Assembly (NCBI GenBank): GCA_910585625.1
Contig: CAJUFQ010000013.1
Span: 26,247-90,246 of the forward strand
Reading direction: 5' to 3'
From: an uncultured Lachnospiraceae bacterium
GTDB lineage: Bacteria > Bacillota > Clostridia > Lachnospirales > Lachnospiraceae
DNA length: 64,000 nucleotides
In this document: positions 18,640-28,295 of the stretch, one piece after another
Layout of the letters: each line of letters begins with the position of its first letter
Position numbering within the stretch: the stretch's first letter is position 1
The notes under the pieces: model-generated
Told to the model about the DNA's origin: nothing
Databases searched by the model: none
What the model saw: the letters and a program-made list of their open reading frames with translations, nothing else
Translations under genes and position numbers: made by a program

Positions 18640-18783
18640 ATATTCTTACCTCTAAGTTCTCTCTATTAATTTTTGCCCTGTTTTTCAGCATCATAAGGCT
18701 TTTTGTTTCATTGTAACATGCAGTCTCTGCCCGCGCAATAGACAGCACACCTGAGTTTTCATTTTCTAACAAACAGAGTAAAA

Positions 18784-18819
18784 CCAGCCCCATCCGGAAT
18801 TAATTCCGGACAGGGCTGG
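18784..18819 (-). terminator. metK terminator
   Basis: CCAGCCC plus CCGGAATTAATTCCGG plus GGGCTGG form a long nearly perfect hairpin 29 bases beyond the metK stop. On the minus strand it is followed by TTTTA. It separates metK from the DUF3783 gene. Confidence 0.85.
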
Positions 18820-18847
18820 CTGTCATTTCCAGAATAACCTTATTAGA

Positions 18848-20035
18848 TTACAAGTATTTCTTTAAAACATCTGTCTTATCGGTTGCCTCCCATGGCAGAT
18901 TCAAATCATCGCGGCCAAAATGCCCATACGCTGCCGTCTGTTTGTAAATAGGACGTCTGAGATCCAGCATTTTGATAATCCCAGCCGGACGGAGGTCAAA
19001 ATTCTCGCGAATCATCTCCACAAGTTTCTCATCCGAAAGCTTTCCAGTGCCGAAGGTATCTACCATAACAGAAGTCGGCTGTGCCACACCAATCGCGTAA
19101 GCCAGCTGGATTTCACACTTGTCTGCAAGCCCGGCAGCAACAATGTTTTTCGCAACATAGCGCGCTGCATATGCTGCTGAACGGTCTACCTTCGTGCAGT
19201 CCTTGCCAGAGAAAGCTCCGCCGCCATGGCGCGCATACCCGCCGTATGTATCCACGATAATCTTACGCCCGGTAAGCCCTGCGTCTCCATGAGGCCCGCC
19301 AATCACAAACCGCCCTGTGGGATTGATGAAGAATTTCGTATCGTCGTCTACCATTTCCTTTGGGAGGATTGGCTCAAACACATATTTCTTGATGTCTGCA
19401 TGAATCTGCTCCTGTGTGACGTCTGCATCATGCTGCGTAGACAATACGACGGCCTCTAACCTTGTCGGATTCCCATTCTCATCGTATTCCACGGATACCT
19501 GTGTCTTTCCGTCCGGGCGCAGATATTTCAGAGTCCCATCTTTGCGGACTTTCGTCAGCTGCAACGCCAGCTTATGTGCCAGGGAAATCGGATACGGCAT
19601 CAGCTCCGGTGTCTCATTGCTGGCATAGCCGAACATCATGCCCTGATCGCCCGCCCCGATTGCTTCCAATTCTTTATCGGACATCTTGTTTTCCTTCGCT
19701 TCCAGGGCCTTATCCACGCCCATGGCGATATCTGCCGACTGCCGGTCTAAAGCCACCATAACTGCACAGGTGTTGCCGTCAAACCCGGTCGCCGCATCGT
19801 TGTAACCGATTTCATTTACCGTATCCCTCACAATCTGTGGGATGTCAATCTGTGCCTTTGTCGTAATCTCCCCGGTTACCAGGACAAATCCTGTGCATGT
19901 CGCCGTCTCGCACGCTACGCGGCTCATGGGATCCTGCTCCATCAAGGCGTCCAAAATTGCATCAGACACCGCGTCACATAATTTATCAGGATGTCCCTCT
20001 GTTACTGATTCCGATGTAAATAATCTTTTATCCAT
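18848..20035 (-). CDS. metK: S-adenosylmethionine synthetase
   Basis: The 395-residue enzyme makes S-adenosylmethionine from methionine and ATP. Seen are the N-terminal SVTEGHPDKLCD (ATP-binding His), GAGDQGMMFGYA, GRFVIGGPHGDAGLTGRKIIVDTYGG and the Lys-rich loop GGGAFSGKDCTKVDRS. AGGAGG precedes the ATG by a normal spacing. The gene is behind a SAM-I riboswitch and its own promoter, so it is controlled by its product. Confidence 0.98.
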   Translation of the reverse strand: MDKRLFTSESVTEGHPDKLCDAVSDAILDALMEQDPMSRVACETATCTGFVLVTGEITTKAQIDIPQIVRDTVNEIGYNDAATGFDGNTCAVMVALDRQSADIAMGVDKALEAKENKMSDKELEAIGAGDQGMMFGYASNETPELMPYPISLAHKLALQLTKVRKDGTLKYLRPDGKTQVSVEYDENGNPTRLEAVVLSTQHDADVTQEQIHADIKKYVFEPILPKEMVDDDTKFFINPTGRFVIGGPHGDAGLTGRKIIVDTYGGYARHGGGAFSGKDCTKVDRSAAYAARYVAKNIVAAGLADKCEIQLAYAIGVAQPTSVMVDTFGTGKLSDEKLVEMIRENFDLRPAGIIKMLDLRRPIYKQTAAYGHFGRDDLNLPWEATDKTDVLKKYL

Positions 20036-20060
20036 TTCTGTTTCCTCCTCTGTCTCTCCT

Positions 20061-20090
20061 TCACGCTTTTGCGTGGCAAGGTCTTTCCTA
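20061..20090. repeat. Dispersed short repeat, copy C (metK leader)
   Basis: TCACGCTTTTGCGTG (a 5-bp hairpin CACGC/GCGTG) followed by GCAAGGTCTTTCCTA. It sits between the SAM-I terminator and the metK start. With copy E at 28296 it shares almost every base over 30 positions, plus a TAAGAT extension. Confidence 0.7.
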
Positions 20091-20095
20091 TAAGA

Positions 20096-20131
20096 TAAAA
20101 AAGGTTCGCTTATTTGTAAATAAGCGAACCT
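20096..20131 (-). terminator. SAM-I riboswitch terminator
   Basis: On the minus strand AGGTTCGCTTATTT pairs with AAATAAGCGAACCT and is followed by T6. It is the expression platform for the SAM-I aptamer that starts at 20252. Confidence 0.93.
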
Positions 20132-20252
20132 GATACTCTGAAAAGATAATCAAATCCTCTTATTGTTCGATCACTCGCTCAGGTTAGCACCTTCCTTATG
20201 GGGTTGCCGTGGCTTCACAGATCCTATGTACCTCCACCACTCTGAATAAGAG
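20132..20252 (-). promoter_or_regulatory. SAM-I riboswitch (S-box) upstream of metK
   Basis: The minus strand shows CTTATTCAGAGTGGTGGAGG at the 5' end, then GAAGCCACGGCAACC, GGTGCTAACCTGAGCG and a closing ATAAGAG, the conserved SAM-I arrangement; P1 pairs CTCTTAT (20157-20163) with ATAAGAG (20246-20252). Binding of SAM should favour the terminator just downstream and turn off metK. Confidence 0.95.
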
Positions 20253-20290
20253 AAAATAATACAATATGGAATTTTCAAATCTTCTAACTC

Positions 20291-20319
20291 AGCATACTCT
20301 CTTTTCCCGGGTATGTCAA
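20291..20319 (-). promoter_or_regulatory. Sigma-A promoter of metK
   Basis: Minus-strand TTGACA (20314-20319) and TATGCT (20291-20296), 17 bases apart, about 35 bases upstream of the SAM-I P1 stem. Confidence 0.8.
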
Positions 20320-20341
20320 TACTTTTATTTTTTCTTAAGAA

Positions 20342-21022
20342 TTATTTACTAGGTATCATCCGTGCAATCCGCCCTGCGAACTCATTAAAGTTCTGGGTCT
20401 GCAGGATTACCCTGCCTGGCCCGGTCAGCTTTGTAAGGAACAGACCTTCGCCGCCGAAGAAAATATTCTTTAATCCTTTGACCGTCTCAACCTCATAAGT
20501 TACCGTCTTCTCAAAAGCAACCACATTTCCGGTATCGACTTTGATGACCTCCCCCGGAGCGAGGACTTTCTCTACCTTATTGCCATCAATTTCCAAGAAC
20601 ACCATGCCTTTTCCGGAAATGTCCTGCAGGATAAATCCCTCGCCGCCGAAAAAGCCAGCCGACAATTTCTTCGTGAATGCCACGTTTAACGCCACGCTCT
20701 CCTGTGCGCATAGGAACGCGCCTTTCTGGCAAATCAGACCGCCACAGCTTCCTATATCAACCGGCAGTATTTCCCCGGCAACGGTAGAGGCAAAGGCAAT
20801 CATCGCATCCGGCTTTTCCGCCTTGTACGTCGCCATGAACAGAGATTCACCGGAAAACATCCTTCCGATGCTCTTACCAAAACCGCCTCTCATGTTAGAA
20901 TCCATTGTAATCCCATCACTCATCCACGCCATGCCGCCGGACTGGGTGAACATGCTCTCTCCCGCTGCGTCAAACCGTACTTCCACTGCCGGCATCGTGT
21001 CTCCTAAAATTTGATATCTCAT
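20342..21022 (-). CDS. AIM24 / TIGR00266 family protein
   Basis: The 226-residue protein is all-beta and Gly-rich, with repeats of a FFGGEGF(I/L)(L)Q/T motif (SAGFFGGEGFILQDISGKG and KNIFFGGEGLFLTKLTGPG), as in the AIM24/TIGR00266 family. The early FDAAGESMFTQSGGMAWMS also fits. Bacterial members have no settled function. AAGGAG precedes the ATG. It lies downstream of the chemoreceptor gene on the same strand, 126 bases away, and upstream of the metK promoter. Confidence 0.85.
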   Translation of the reverse strand: MRYQILGDTMPAVEVRFDAAGESMFTQSGGMAWMSDGITMDSNMRGGFGKSIGRMFSGESLFMATYKAEKPDAMIAFASTVAGEILPVDIGSCGGLICQKGAFLCAQESVALNVAFTKKLSAGFFGGEGFILQDISGKGMVFLEIDGNKVEKVLAPGEVIKVDTGNVVAFEKTVTYEVETVKGLKNIFFGGEGLFLTKLTGPGRVILQTQNFNEFAGRIARMIPSK

Positions 21023-21148
21023 GCTTTCACTCCTTTTTATGTGCTATTTATTGTCGGTAACTTTCCAGTTTCCCAAAAGCCATGAAACGCTGTCCCCTAT
21101 CATACATATGTAAGGCGCTGCTTTTTATTGCCCTGGGATTCTGAATTG

Positions 21149-22642
21149 TTACAGATATTGCTTCATCCCTTCTGCCGTCTCTTGAATAGATGCAATCGCA
21201 TCCTTCGCCTCCTTGGCATACTGCAGATTGCTCTCGCTTAAGCTGCTTGCCTGTTCTGCAGTGGCTGTAATCTGTTCGGTAGTTGCAGACAAATGGGAAA
21301 TATTTTCCACAATATGGTTATTGGCGTCTGCAAGGTTGGTTATCCTCTGGTCGATTTCCTGGATATCTTCAATCAGGTTCGCCATATTCTTATCCAGTTT
21401 GCCAAAACTATCTGCAGCTGTATGTATCATCGTATTCTGATTTGCCGTAGCTTCTAAGGAAGTATCTATAGATCTCATGACCTGGCTGGCATTCTCATTC
21501 AGTTCCAAGATAATCCTGGTAATGTTCTCCGTAGAATTCTTAGTTTGTTCCGCAAGCTGCCGGATCTGATCTGCCACCACGGCAAACCCGCGTCCTGCCT
21601 CCCCTGCCCTCGCGCTCTCAATCGAAGCGTTCAGGGACAATAAATCGGTCTGGCTGGAAATGTCCAGAATCATGTCGGCAATCTTCTCTACTTCTTTCGT
21701 CTTATCCTGAAGCTTGCTCATGGATTCTGTGACCTGTTTATTCGTGGCCGCTATCTGCGCCGACTGTTCCTTAAGCTCATCCATCACTTCCATATTCTGC
21801 TGGATGCTCTTATTGGAATCCTCCGCAATGTCCACCATTTTCCCGGAACGTCTGAGGGTTTCGTCAATCGACTCCTGGATATTCTGCGTCATGATGCTCT
21901 GCTCCGAAATATTTTCAGCCGTGACGCCGGTTGTGGAGGAAATCTCCTGCATACTCTGCGTCACCATCTTCGTGGATTCTACCAGCTCGTCCACCATCTC
22001 AGAACTCTTGCCAGACTCTTCCTGTACGGTCTGGGAAATGGAGATAATGCCCTCCATGATTTGTTTCTGTTTCTCACTCTGTTCCAACACAGTACCCAAC
22101 GCATGGTCGCTGAACGTTTTCGTAATACCTCCCACACGCCCTAACACATAAAGTACGCCGAGCGTCACATATATTGTGCAAACGGTATCTACATTCAGCG
22201 TTAGCATATTCTTAGCTCCCTGCGCTATCAGACCCACAACATATAAGGCAAAATAAGAGAAAAATGTGATGCGGTAATTCTTTGCATCATAATAAGGAAT
22301 CTGCACTGCCAGCACCCCGAGCAGCAATATGTTGATAAACTGTGCGTCTGTCTGCAGAGCCAGCACAAGGAACATAATTCCATATTCAACATTAATGACA
22401 AATTTCAGTTTCGGCGTCGCCCTGTCCTTAAAAAGAATCAAGGTATTCACAATCATGCATGTCACAATGACAAGCGTATTAATCAAGCTCATGCCAAATA
22501 CCATCTTGCCAATAGCAAACCGCAGCCAAAGATATGCCACATACCCTGTCCACGCTGCCAGAACAGCGATATACAAAAGCAAGTTCATTTTACGATAGCG
22601 TTCTGCCTCGTCATTATAACGGAATTTGTTCTCTGCGCCCAT
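21149..22642 (-). CDS. Methyl-accepting chemotaxis protein with polytopic membrane N-terminus
   Basis: The 497-residue protein has about six hydrophobic segments in residues 20-175 with no periplasmic sensor domain, then a long helical signalling domain. The conserved hairpin reads DLLSLNASIESARAGEAGRGFAVVADQIRQL near residue 345. It lacks a clear HAMP domain. The membrane-embedded sensor suggests sensing within the bilayer or of energy state; ligand unknown. AGGAGG precedes the start. No che or flagellar genes are in the window. Confidence 0.9.
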   Translation of the reverse strand: MGAENKFRYNDEAERYRKMNLLLYIAVLAAWTGYVAYLWLRFAIGKMVFGMSLINTLVIVTCMIVNTLILFKDRATPKLKFVINVEYGIMFLVLALQTDAQFINILLLGVLAVQIPYYDAKNYRITFFSYFALYVVGLIAQGAKNMLTLNVDTVCTIYVTLGVLYVLGRVGGITKTFSDHALGTVLEQSEKQKQIMEGIISISQTVQEESGKSSEMVDELVESTKMVTQSMQEISSTTGVTAENISEQSIMTQNIQESIDETLRRSGKMVDIAEDSNKSIQQNMEVMDELKEQSAQIAATNKQVTESMSKLQDKTKEVEKIADMILDISSQTDLLSLNASIESARAGEAGRGFAVVADQIRQLAEQTKNSTENITRIILELNENASQVMRSIDTSLEATANQNTMIHTAADSFGKLDKNMANLIEDIQEIDQRITNLADANNHIVENISHLSATTEQITATAEQASSLSESNLQYAKEAKDAIASIQETAEGMKQYL

Positions 22643-22762
22643 AACATTCCTCCTATGTGCTTCCCCGTCCAGCCTATTTCATTATAGTACATATTGCATG
22701 ATTCTTCCACTAGAAAATTATGTTTTTCGCTACTTTTCTTGTCATTTGCAGTCCTACGCTTA

Positions 22763-22791
22763 TTGACCCGTAAAAGGAAAAATGATAAGAT
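22763..22791 (+). promoter_or_regulatory. Candidate sigma-A promoter of the CoA-transferase gene
   Basis: TTGACC (22763-22768) and TAAGAT (22786-22791), 17 bases apart, 64 bases upstream of the ATG at 22856. Confidence 0.6.
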
Positions 22792-22855
22792 GAGTGTATG
22801 TTACAGATTTAACAATCTATTAGTCACAAACATTAATTTCAGGGAGGTTTTGAAC

Positions 22856-24196
22856 ATGGATTACACACAGGAATATCAGCAGAAACTTGTCTCTGCCGAA
22901 GAAGCCGTTAAGGTCATCAAATCCGGCGACTGGGTGGATTACGGCTGGTGTAACGGCACCCCGGACATATTGGATAAGGCATTGGCAAAACGGACAGACG
23001 AATTGTCAGACGTCAACTTACGCGGCGGCATTCTGCTCAAACCGCTTGCCATTTTTGAACGCGAAGACGCCGGAGAGCATTTTACCTGGAACTCCTGGCA
23101 TATGTCAGGGATTGAGCGCAAGCTGATAAACCGCGGCTGCGCTTTCTATGCGCCTATCCGTTATTCTGAGCTGCCGCGCTACTACCGCGAGTCTTCCACG
23201 CCGGATAACGTGGCTATGTTCCAGGTATCCCCGATGGACAAGCACGGCTTTTTCAATTTCGGGCCTAACGCTTCCCATCTGACTGCTGTCTGCGAGACAT
23301 CCGAGAAAATTATTGTAGAGGTGAATGAAAATATGCCCCGTTGCCTGGGCGGCTTCGAAAATGGCATACATATCTCTCAGGTAGATTTCATAGTGGAAGG
23401 TGAGAACGCTCCTATCGGAGAACTGGGCGGAGGCGGCGCAGCCACTGACGTGGACAAAGCAGTCGCTAAACTGATAGTGGAAGAAATTCCTAACGGCGCC
23501 TGCCTGCAGCTTGGCATTGGCGGAATGCCTAATGCAGTAGGTTCCCTGATTGCCGAATCTGACCTCAAGGATTTAGGCGTCCACACAGAAATGTACGTAG
23601 ACGCTTTCGTGGACATTGCAAAAGCTGGCAAGATTAATGGCTCCCGTAAAAATATCGACCGTTTCCGCCAGACCTATGGATTTGGCGCAGGCACCAAGAA
23701 AATGTACGATTACCTGGACGAGAACCCGGAACTGATGAGCGCCCCGGTAAGCTATACCAACGATATCCGCTCTATCTCCGCGCTGGACAACTTCATGTCC
23801 ATTAACAATGCGGTAGACATTGACTTGTTCGGCCAGGTAAGCTCAGAGTCTTCCGGAACCAAACATATCAGCGGAGCAGGCGGGCAGCTTGATTTTGTGC
23901 TTGGCGCATACCTGTCCAATGGCGGCAAGAGTTTCATCTGCTGCTCCTCTACGTTTAAGACCAAGGACGGCGAACTGAAATCCAGGATTCTGCCGACACT
24001 GCATCCCGGCTCAATCGTTACCGATACGCGTGCCAATATCCATTACCTGGTTACGGAATACGGCAAGGTAAACCTCAAAGGTCTGTCTGCCTGGCAGAAA
24101 TGCGAAGCCATCATTTCCGTAGCGCATCCTGACTTCCGCGACGAACTGATCCAGGAAGCGGAAAAAATGCATATCTGGAGGAGAAGCAACCGCTAG
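22856..24196 (+). CDS. but: Butyryl-CoA:acetate CoA-transferase (4-hydroxybutyrate CoA-transferase family)
   Basis: The 446-residue enzyme starts MDYTQEYQQKLVSAEEAVKV and carries GIGGMPNAVGSLIAESDLKDLGVHTEMYVDAFVD (the Glu near residue 245 is the expected CoA-thioester residue) and a C-terminal SGAGGQLDFVLGAYLSNGGKSF. The overall sequence is very close, from memory, to the But proteins of Roseburia-type butyrate producers, which move CoA from butyryl-CoA to acetate in the last step of butyrate formation. An open frame reaches back to 22694, but AGGGAGG at 22841 sets the start at 22856. It stands alone, away from the rest of the butyrate pathway, as in other Lachnospiraceae. Other short-chain acyl-CoA donors cannot be excluded. 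Confidence 0.88.
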   Translation: MDYTQEYQQKLVSAEEAVKVIKSGDWVDYGWCNGTPDILDKALAKRTDELSDVNLRGGILLKPLAIFEREDAGEHFTWNSWHMSGIERKLINRGCAFYAPIRYSELPRYYRESSTPDNVAMFQVSPMDKHGFFNFGPNASHLTAVCETSEKIIVEVNENMPRCLGGFENGIHISQVDFIVEGENAPIGELGGGGAATDVDKAVAKLIVEEIPNGACLQLGIGGMPNAVGSLIAESDLKDLGVHTEMYVDAFVDIAKAGKINGSRKNIDRFRQTYGFGAGTKKMYDYLDENPELMSAPVSYTNDIRSISALDNFMSINNAVDIDLFGQVSSESSGTKHISGAGGQLDFVLGAYLSNGGKSFICCSSTFKTKDGELKSRILPTLHPGSIVTDTRANIHYLVTEYGKVNLKGLSAWQKCEAIISVAHPDFRDELIQEAEKMHIWRRSNR

Positions 24197-24202
24197 GAAT
24201 AA

Positions 24203-24225
24203 GAACGCGGGCAAGACCTTACCTA
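24203..24225. repeat. Dispersed short repeat, diverged copy D (after the CoA-transferase)
   Basis: AACGCGGGCAAGACCTTACCTA matches the second half of the repeat (GCGTGGCAAGGTCTTTCCTA) with a few changes. It lies between the but stop codon and the shared terminator. Confidence 0.4.
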
Positions 24226-24285
24226 TAGCGTCAGATATCTATATAAGCATAGCTATTTTCCTCATTGCTCGCGGAAATAAATTAT

Positions 24286-24316
24286 CCCCCATCAGCCTTT
24301 CTCTGGCTGATGGGGG
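24286..24316. terminator. Bidirectional terminator between but and the GH43 gene
   Basis: CCCCCATCAGCC and GGCTGATGGGGG form a perfect 12-bp stem with a 7-base loop, followed on the plus strand by ATTCTTATTT. It lies between convergent genes. Confidence 0.9.
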
Positions 24317-24366
24317 ATTCTTATTTACTTCTCAGGCTTTCACAGCGCCAGACTGCTTCTGCGCTA

Positions 24367-27300
24367 TTATTTTACAGTAACGTTTACTGTCACATTCGCT
24401 TTCTTGTTATTTACTGCCGTAACTGTAACCTTCGCGCTGCCTTTCTTCTTACCCTTAATCTTACCGTTGGCATCGACAAATACAACCTTGGGCTTGCTGC
24501 TCTTGTATTTCAGCGCGCCAGCCGTATTCTTAGGTAAGTTTACCCTTATCTGGGAAGTCTTGTTCTTCTTAACAGTCACATTTTTCTTGCTCTTTAAAAT
24601 GAGCTTGCCGGGAGCGGCTTTGACCGTCACTGTACATTTCAGAGTCACGCCTTCGACTTTAGCGGTAATGGTGACTGCTTTCTTGTTTGCTTTCACAGCT
24701 GTGACTTTGCCATTCTTAACGCTCGCCGTCTTCTTGTCACTGGTTCCCCAAGTAACTTTCTTCTTCGTGCCGCTGACTTTCAGTGTGTAATTCTCTTTTA
24801 CACCTAAGGTAAGCTTTGTTGCATTCAGGCTGACAACAGTCACCGTACAAGTTGCTGTCTTACCATTTGCCGTTGCTGTAATCTTAGCCGTACCTGCTTT
24901 CTTAGCTGTTACCTTGCCATTCTTGACAGTTGCAACTTTCGGGTTGCTGGTGTTCCATTTCACTTCTTCGTCGGCAGATACTCCCGTAGCTTTCAGGGTA
25001 GCGGTCTTTCCTGCCTCAATGCCAAGTGTCTTCTTGTCTAATCCGATGCTCGGAACTACAACGTTTACGGATACTGTCTGGTTCTCTGCAGTCAGTTCCT
25101 CCTCATAAGTCATCTTGAGGATTGGCGTGCCGTCTGCTGCCCAGTGTACGCGTTTCAGACGTGCATGACGGCAGGGATCGTTCAAAGGTTCACTATTATA
25201 ATGCAGAGACTTTTCTCCATCCCATCCGCAATGCTTATAGTTATGGGATGTCGGCCTTGCATGGTAAACAAAAATATCATTTCCGTCGCGGTCTACGGTG
25301 AAGGAGTTATGTCCCGGCCCTTCTTCACCTTCCACATCACGGGATGTCAGAAGCGGATAGGGACTCTTCGTCCAGTTCTTAATATCAAGCAAGTCTGCGC
25401 CCTGTTCTGCCGTCATCATACCGATGGCATACTCGGAACCGGTTCCGGAAGCAGAATAGCACATGAAAATCTTGCCATTCTTCTGCAATACGGTAGGACC
25501 TTCGTTTACCATATAACGTACATTTTCCCAGCCATATTCCGGCGTAGTCAGGCGCAGGATATCAGAGTTAAGCACCCACGGCTGCGTCTTGTCTACTTTT
25601 GCCAGGAACAAGTCTGAATTTCCATGCGGCTTTGCTGCCCAGATTACATAAGGCTGCCCTGTCGTATCATCTTCAAAGTAAGTCATATCGAGACAGAATG
25701 ATTTGGTGATAGCGCCGGTTTCAGCGCCTGTGCCTCCGCGCATCTGGTAATCCTTCCACTCCGACTGTCCGTCAGCGGCTTTCAGCGCCGTCTCATATGG
25801 GTCTTTATTACCATCCAGAACTAATGCATGGCAATAAATATCAAACAAGCTGCCATGGCTCTCCGTAAAATATACTACCCAGTAATCGCCCACACGGTGG
25901 ATTTCCGGCGCCCAGATATAACGCGCGCCCTTCGCTACTTCTTTTCCTGCGCTGTCCTCAAATCCCTGGTTGCCTACTTTCCACAAGGTCACCTGCTTGC
26001 TTCTGTCCTGGAGATCCTCCAAAGTCTTTCCTTTTCTCAAAACTACGCGGTCATACTGTTCTGTCTTATCGCCCGGCAGACGGTCTTTGTCGCTTTCCTC
26101 CGGGAAATAGGAGCCTGTCATGTAATAGTAGTCCGTCTTCTCGTCATAGAAGATATTAGGATCGGCCATGCCCTCGACAAACTTAGTGTTATCATAATAT
26201 ACATGACCCGTTGCCTCGTCATAATTGTCAAGTTCTGTCGCGCTGTCATTTTCCGGATCGTCTTCCGGCAATGTACTGCCATTAATCTTCTTTAAATTAT
26301 TCAGGTACTTCGTCTGCAGTACCTCGCCTTTTATGGTATATGTTCCCGGCTTTGTCAAATCCACGTCAGCTGCGCTGTTCCCCCAGTCTACCTTGAATTC
26401 CTGGGTAGAGCCATCACTGTAAGTTGCTTTCACGGTTGGGCATTTCTCATTTAAAATATCTGAAACATTGTCCGCAGCCCCAACGGTTACGTCTGCCAGC
26501 GGCTCAAATCCGGTATTTATTACCGTACCCAGCTTATTGACAATATAAGTATACTCCTCTTCGGTCAGCTGCAAAGCATTGCCCAAAGTAATCGTATCAT
26601 CCGTGGTCAGGATATTCTGTCCCTTGTACATCAATGGGAACTTCGATTTCTTCAACGGAACAACGTTATTATACTCTGCTGCAGAAGCTTCCAACGTCTC
26701 TGTATAATAATGTACGCCATCTGCAGATGTAAATTTATGATAGCCCTTGGAAGCAGTGGAATCGGGAGCAACTACGAGAAAACTTTCGCCGCTCTTAACA
26801 ACCTTCGGCGCTGTAATCTGCTTACTTCCTTCTTTGGCAAAAATCACGCCGCCGTTATTGTTCAGCACATCAAACGTCTGTCCGTCTTTGCTGACTGCCA
26901 TATAGACACTCTGCGTTTCCTGTGACAGATTGCCTGCGCTTGCATAAAAAGCCTTCGTTGTGGAATATACCGTCAGATAATATCCTGGCTCCAGGCTCTG
27001 GGTAAAGTCTACCGCATTTACAGTAATCTCAAACGGTGCGGATACCTTACCTGCTACGGTAGCCGTTACATTCGCTTTACCGCCCGCTACGCCAAAGACC
27101 TTACCATTTTCATCTACAGTCAGGATGCTCTCATCACTGGATTTCCAAGTTACCGTCTTGTCATCTGTAGTATCTGCAGGCGTCAGTTCCACTTTCAGCT
27201 GAATGCTCTTATCCTCATCCACGGTCTGATCGCCGGTGATAGCCACGCTCTCAAGCGGAGCCTCTACCGCAGTCTCTTTGTACAGCTGTGCAACTTCATC

Positions 27301-28107
27301 GTCAGATAAAGCTTTGCCATAGAAGGAAACATCGTCCAGTAATGCTGCCGCACAATGCCAATATGTAGCAAGGCTGGCTCCGAGACGGACATTTGTCTCT
27401 TCGGGTTTGGCAATCCCGCTGGCGCCCGCTAAATCCTTAATCATAAGCTCATATTCTTCTGCACCAGCACTAATCTCATGAGCAATCTTTTTGCCGTCAG
27501 AATAGAATGTGATGCCAGTCTTAGTTACCGCTACCGTCACCATTTTCCATACCTGTTGGTCAAGGCCCACATTTCCAATATTAAAATCAGTGTATTTCCC
27601 ATTCTGATCCGTAGTGTTCCAATAAACCATCTTCTGGTTTACGGCAAACGTCCCTGCCCTGCCGGAAGTCGCCGGGGCAACTTCAAAATCAACCAGGCAT
27701 CGGCTTCCTTCTGCCTTCCCCGTAGTCTTCGTCCAGAAATTGAGCGTAAATCCATTGTCTACCGGTTTCCCTGCAAACGGATTAGCTGGCAGAAGCGCGT
27801 CCGCCCTGTTTTCATACTGCTGAGATGTAAACGACAATACCTGCCCTCTTCTCTCATCCTGAGTCAAGGCTGGCTTCGTGCCGCTTCCCTCAAGCGTTAT
27901 CACCGTATCGCCATTTGCCAGATTGCCATCTGCATTGGCCTGGTACTGTGCAAAGTCATAATTGACCAGCGCGCTGTCCAGGATTGGCGTACTGCCTGCC
28001 AACGGCTCAACTTCTGCTGCCTGACTGGTTGCCGGCACAGATGTAAACATCATAGCTGATGCCAGCAACACGGAAAGCCCTGTTTTCAATAGCTGTTTCC
28101 TTTTCAT
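24367..28107 (-). CDS. Secreted multidomain glycoside hydrolase family 43 enzyme (arabinan/arabinofuranoside-acting)
   Basis: The 1246-residue protein has a signal peptide (MKRKQLLKTGLSVLLASAMM, cleavage near SQAAE), a LamG-type domain (about 45-280), a Big_2 domain (about 285-370), an Ig-like domain with VKATYSDGSTQEFKVDW (about 545-600), then the GH43 five-blade propeller (about 630-985) and three or more Big_2 domains in the Lys-rich tail. GH43 residues visible: Asp in GMADPNIFYDEKTD (base), Asp in SFCLDMTYFEDD, Glu in MVNEGPTVLQKNGK (acid). Family members release arabinose or xylose units from side chains. With the neighbouring ABC system and AraR-like regulator, action on arabinan is the best guess. 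AAAGGAGG precedes the ATG. Confidence 0.85.
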   Translation of the reverse strand: MKRKQLLKTGLSVLLASAMMFTSVPATSQAAEVEPLAGSTPILDSALVNYDFAQYQANADGNLANGDTVITLEGSGTKPALTQDERRGQVLSFTSQQYENRADALLPANPFAGKPVDNGFTLNFWTKTTGKAEGSRCLVDFEVAPATSGRAGTFAVNQKMVYWNTTDQNGKYTDFNIGNVGLDQQVWKMVTVAVTKTGITFYSDGKKIAHEISAGAEEYELMIKDLAGASGIAKPEETNVRLGASLATYWHCAAALLDDVSFYGKALSDDEVAQLYKETAVEAPLESVAITGDQTVDEDKSIQLKVELTPADTTDDKTVTWKSSDESILTVDENGKVFGVAGGKANVTATVAGKVSAPFEITVNAVDFTQSLEPGYYLTVYSTTKAFYASAGNLSQETQSVYMAVSKDGQTFDVLNNNGGVIFAKEGSKQITAPKVVKSGESFLVVAPDSTASKGYHKFTSADGVHYYTETLEASAAEYNNVVPLKKSKFPLMYKGQNILTTDDTITLGNALQLTEEEYTYIVNKLGTVINTGFEPLADVTVGAADNVSDILNEKCPTVKATYSDGSTQEFKVDWGNSAADVDLTKPGTYTIKGEVLQTKYLNNLKKINGSTLPEDDPENDSATELDNYDEATGHVYYDNTKFVEGMADPNIFYDEKTDYYYMTGSYFPEESDKDRLPGDKTEQYDRVVLRKGKTLEDLQDRSKQVTLWKVGNQGFEDSAGKEVAKGARYIWAPEIHRVGDYWVVYFTESHGSLFDIYCHALVLDGNKDPYETALKAADGQSEWKDYQMRGGTGAETGAITKSFCLDMTYFEDDTTGQPYVIWAAKPHGNSDLFLAKVDKTQPWVLNSDILRLTTPEYGWENVRYMVNEGPTVLQKNGKIFMCYSASGTGSEYAIGMMTAEQGADLLDIKNWTKSPYPLLTSRDVEGEEGPGHNSFTVDRDGNDIFVYHARPTSHNYKHCGWDGEKSLHYNSEPLNDPCRHARLKRVHWAADGTPILKMTYEEELTAENQTVSVNVVVPSIGLDKKTLGIEAGKTATLKATGVSADEEVKWNTSNPKVATVKNGKVTAKKAGTAKITATANGKTATCTVTVVSLNATKLTLGVKENYTLKVSGTKKKVTWGTSDKKTASVKNGKVTAVKANKKAVTITAKVEGVTLKCTVTVKAAPGKLILKSKKNVTVKKNKTSQIRVNLPKNTAGALKYKSSKPKVVFVDANGKIKGKKKGSAKVTVTAVNNKKANVTVNVTVK

Positions 28108-28215
28108 ACTATTCCTCCTTTATAATTTGTTAAAAGGAGCTGTCGCACTAACATAAACGGTAAGACCTTTTAAACGAGTAAATATATTTGTGCAACAGTC
28201 CTAAAAGATATTGCT

Positions 28216-28244
28216 ATTGTACTAAATTTTCCCACAGAATGCAA
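28216..28244 (-). promoter_or_regulatory. Candidate sigma-A promoter of the 1246-residue GH43 gene
   Basis: Minus-strand TTGCAT (28239-28244) and TACAAT (28216-28221) with a 17-base spacer, leaving a leader of about 100 bases before the ATG. Confidence 0.65.
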
Positions 28245-28295
28245 TAAGAAAGCAACACTATATTAATCTTGTTTTTATTCCATAATAAGATGCTT

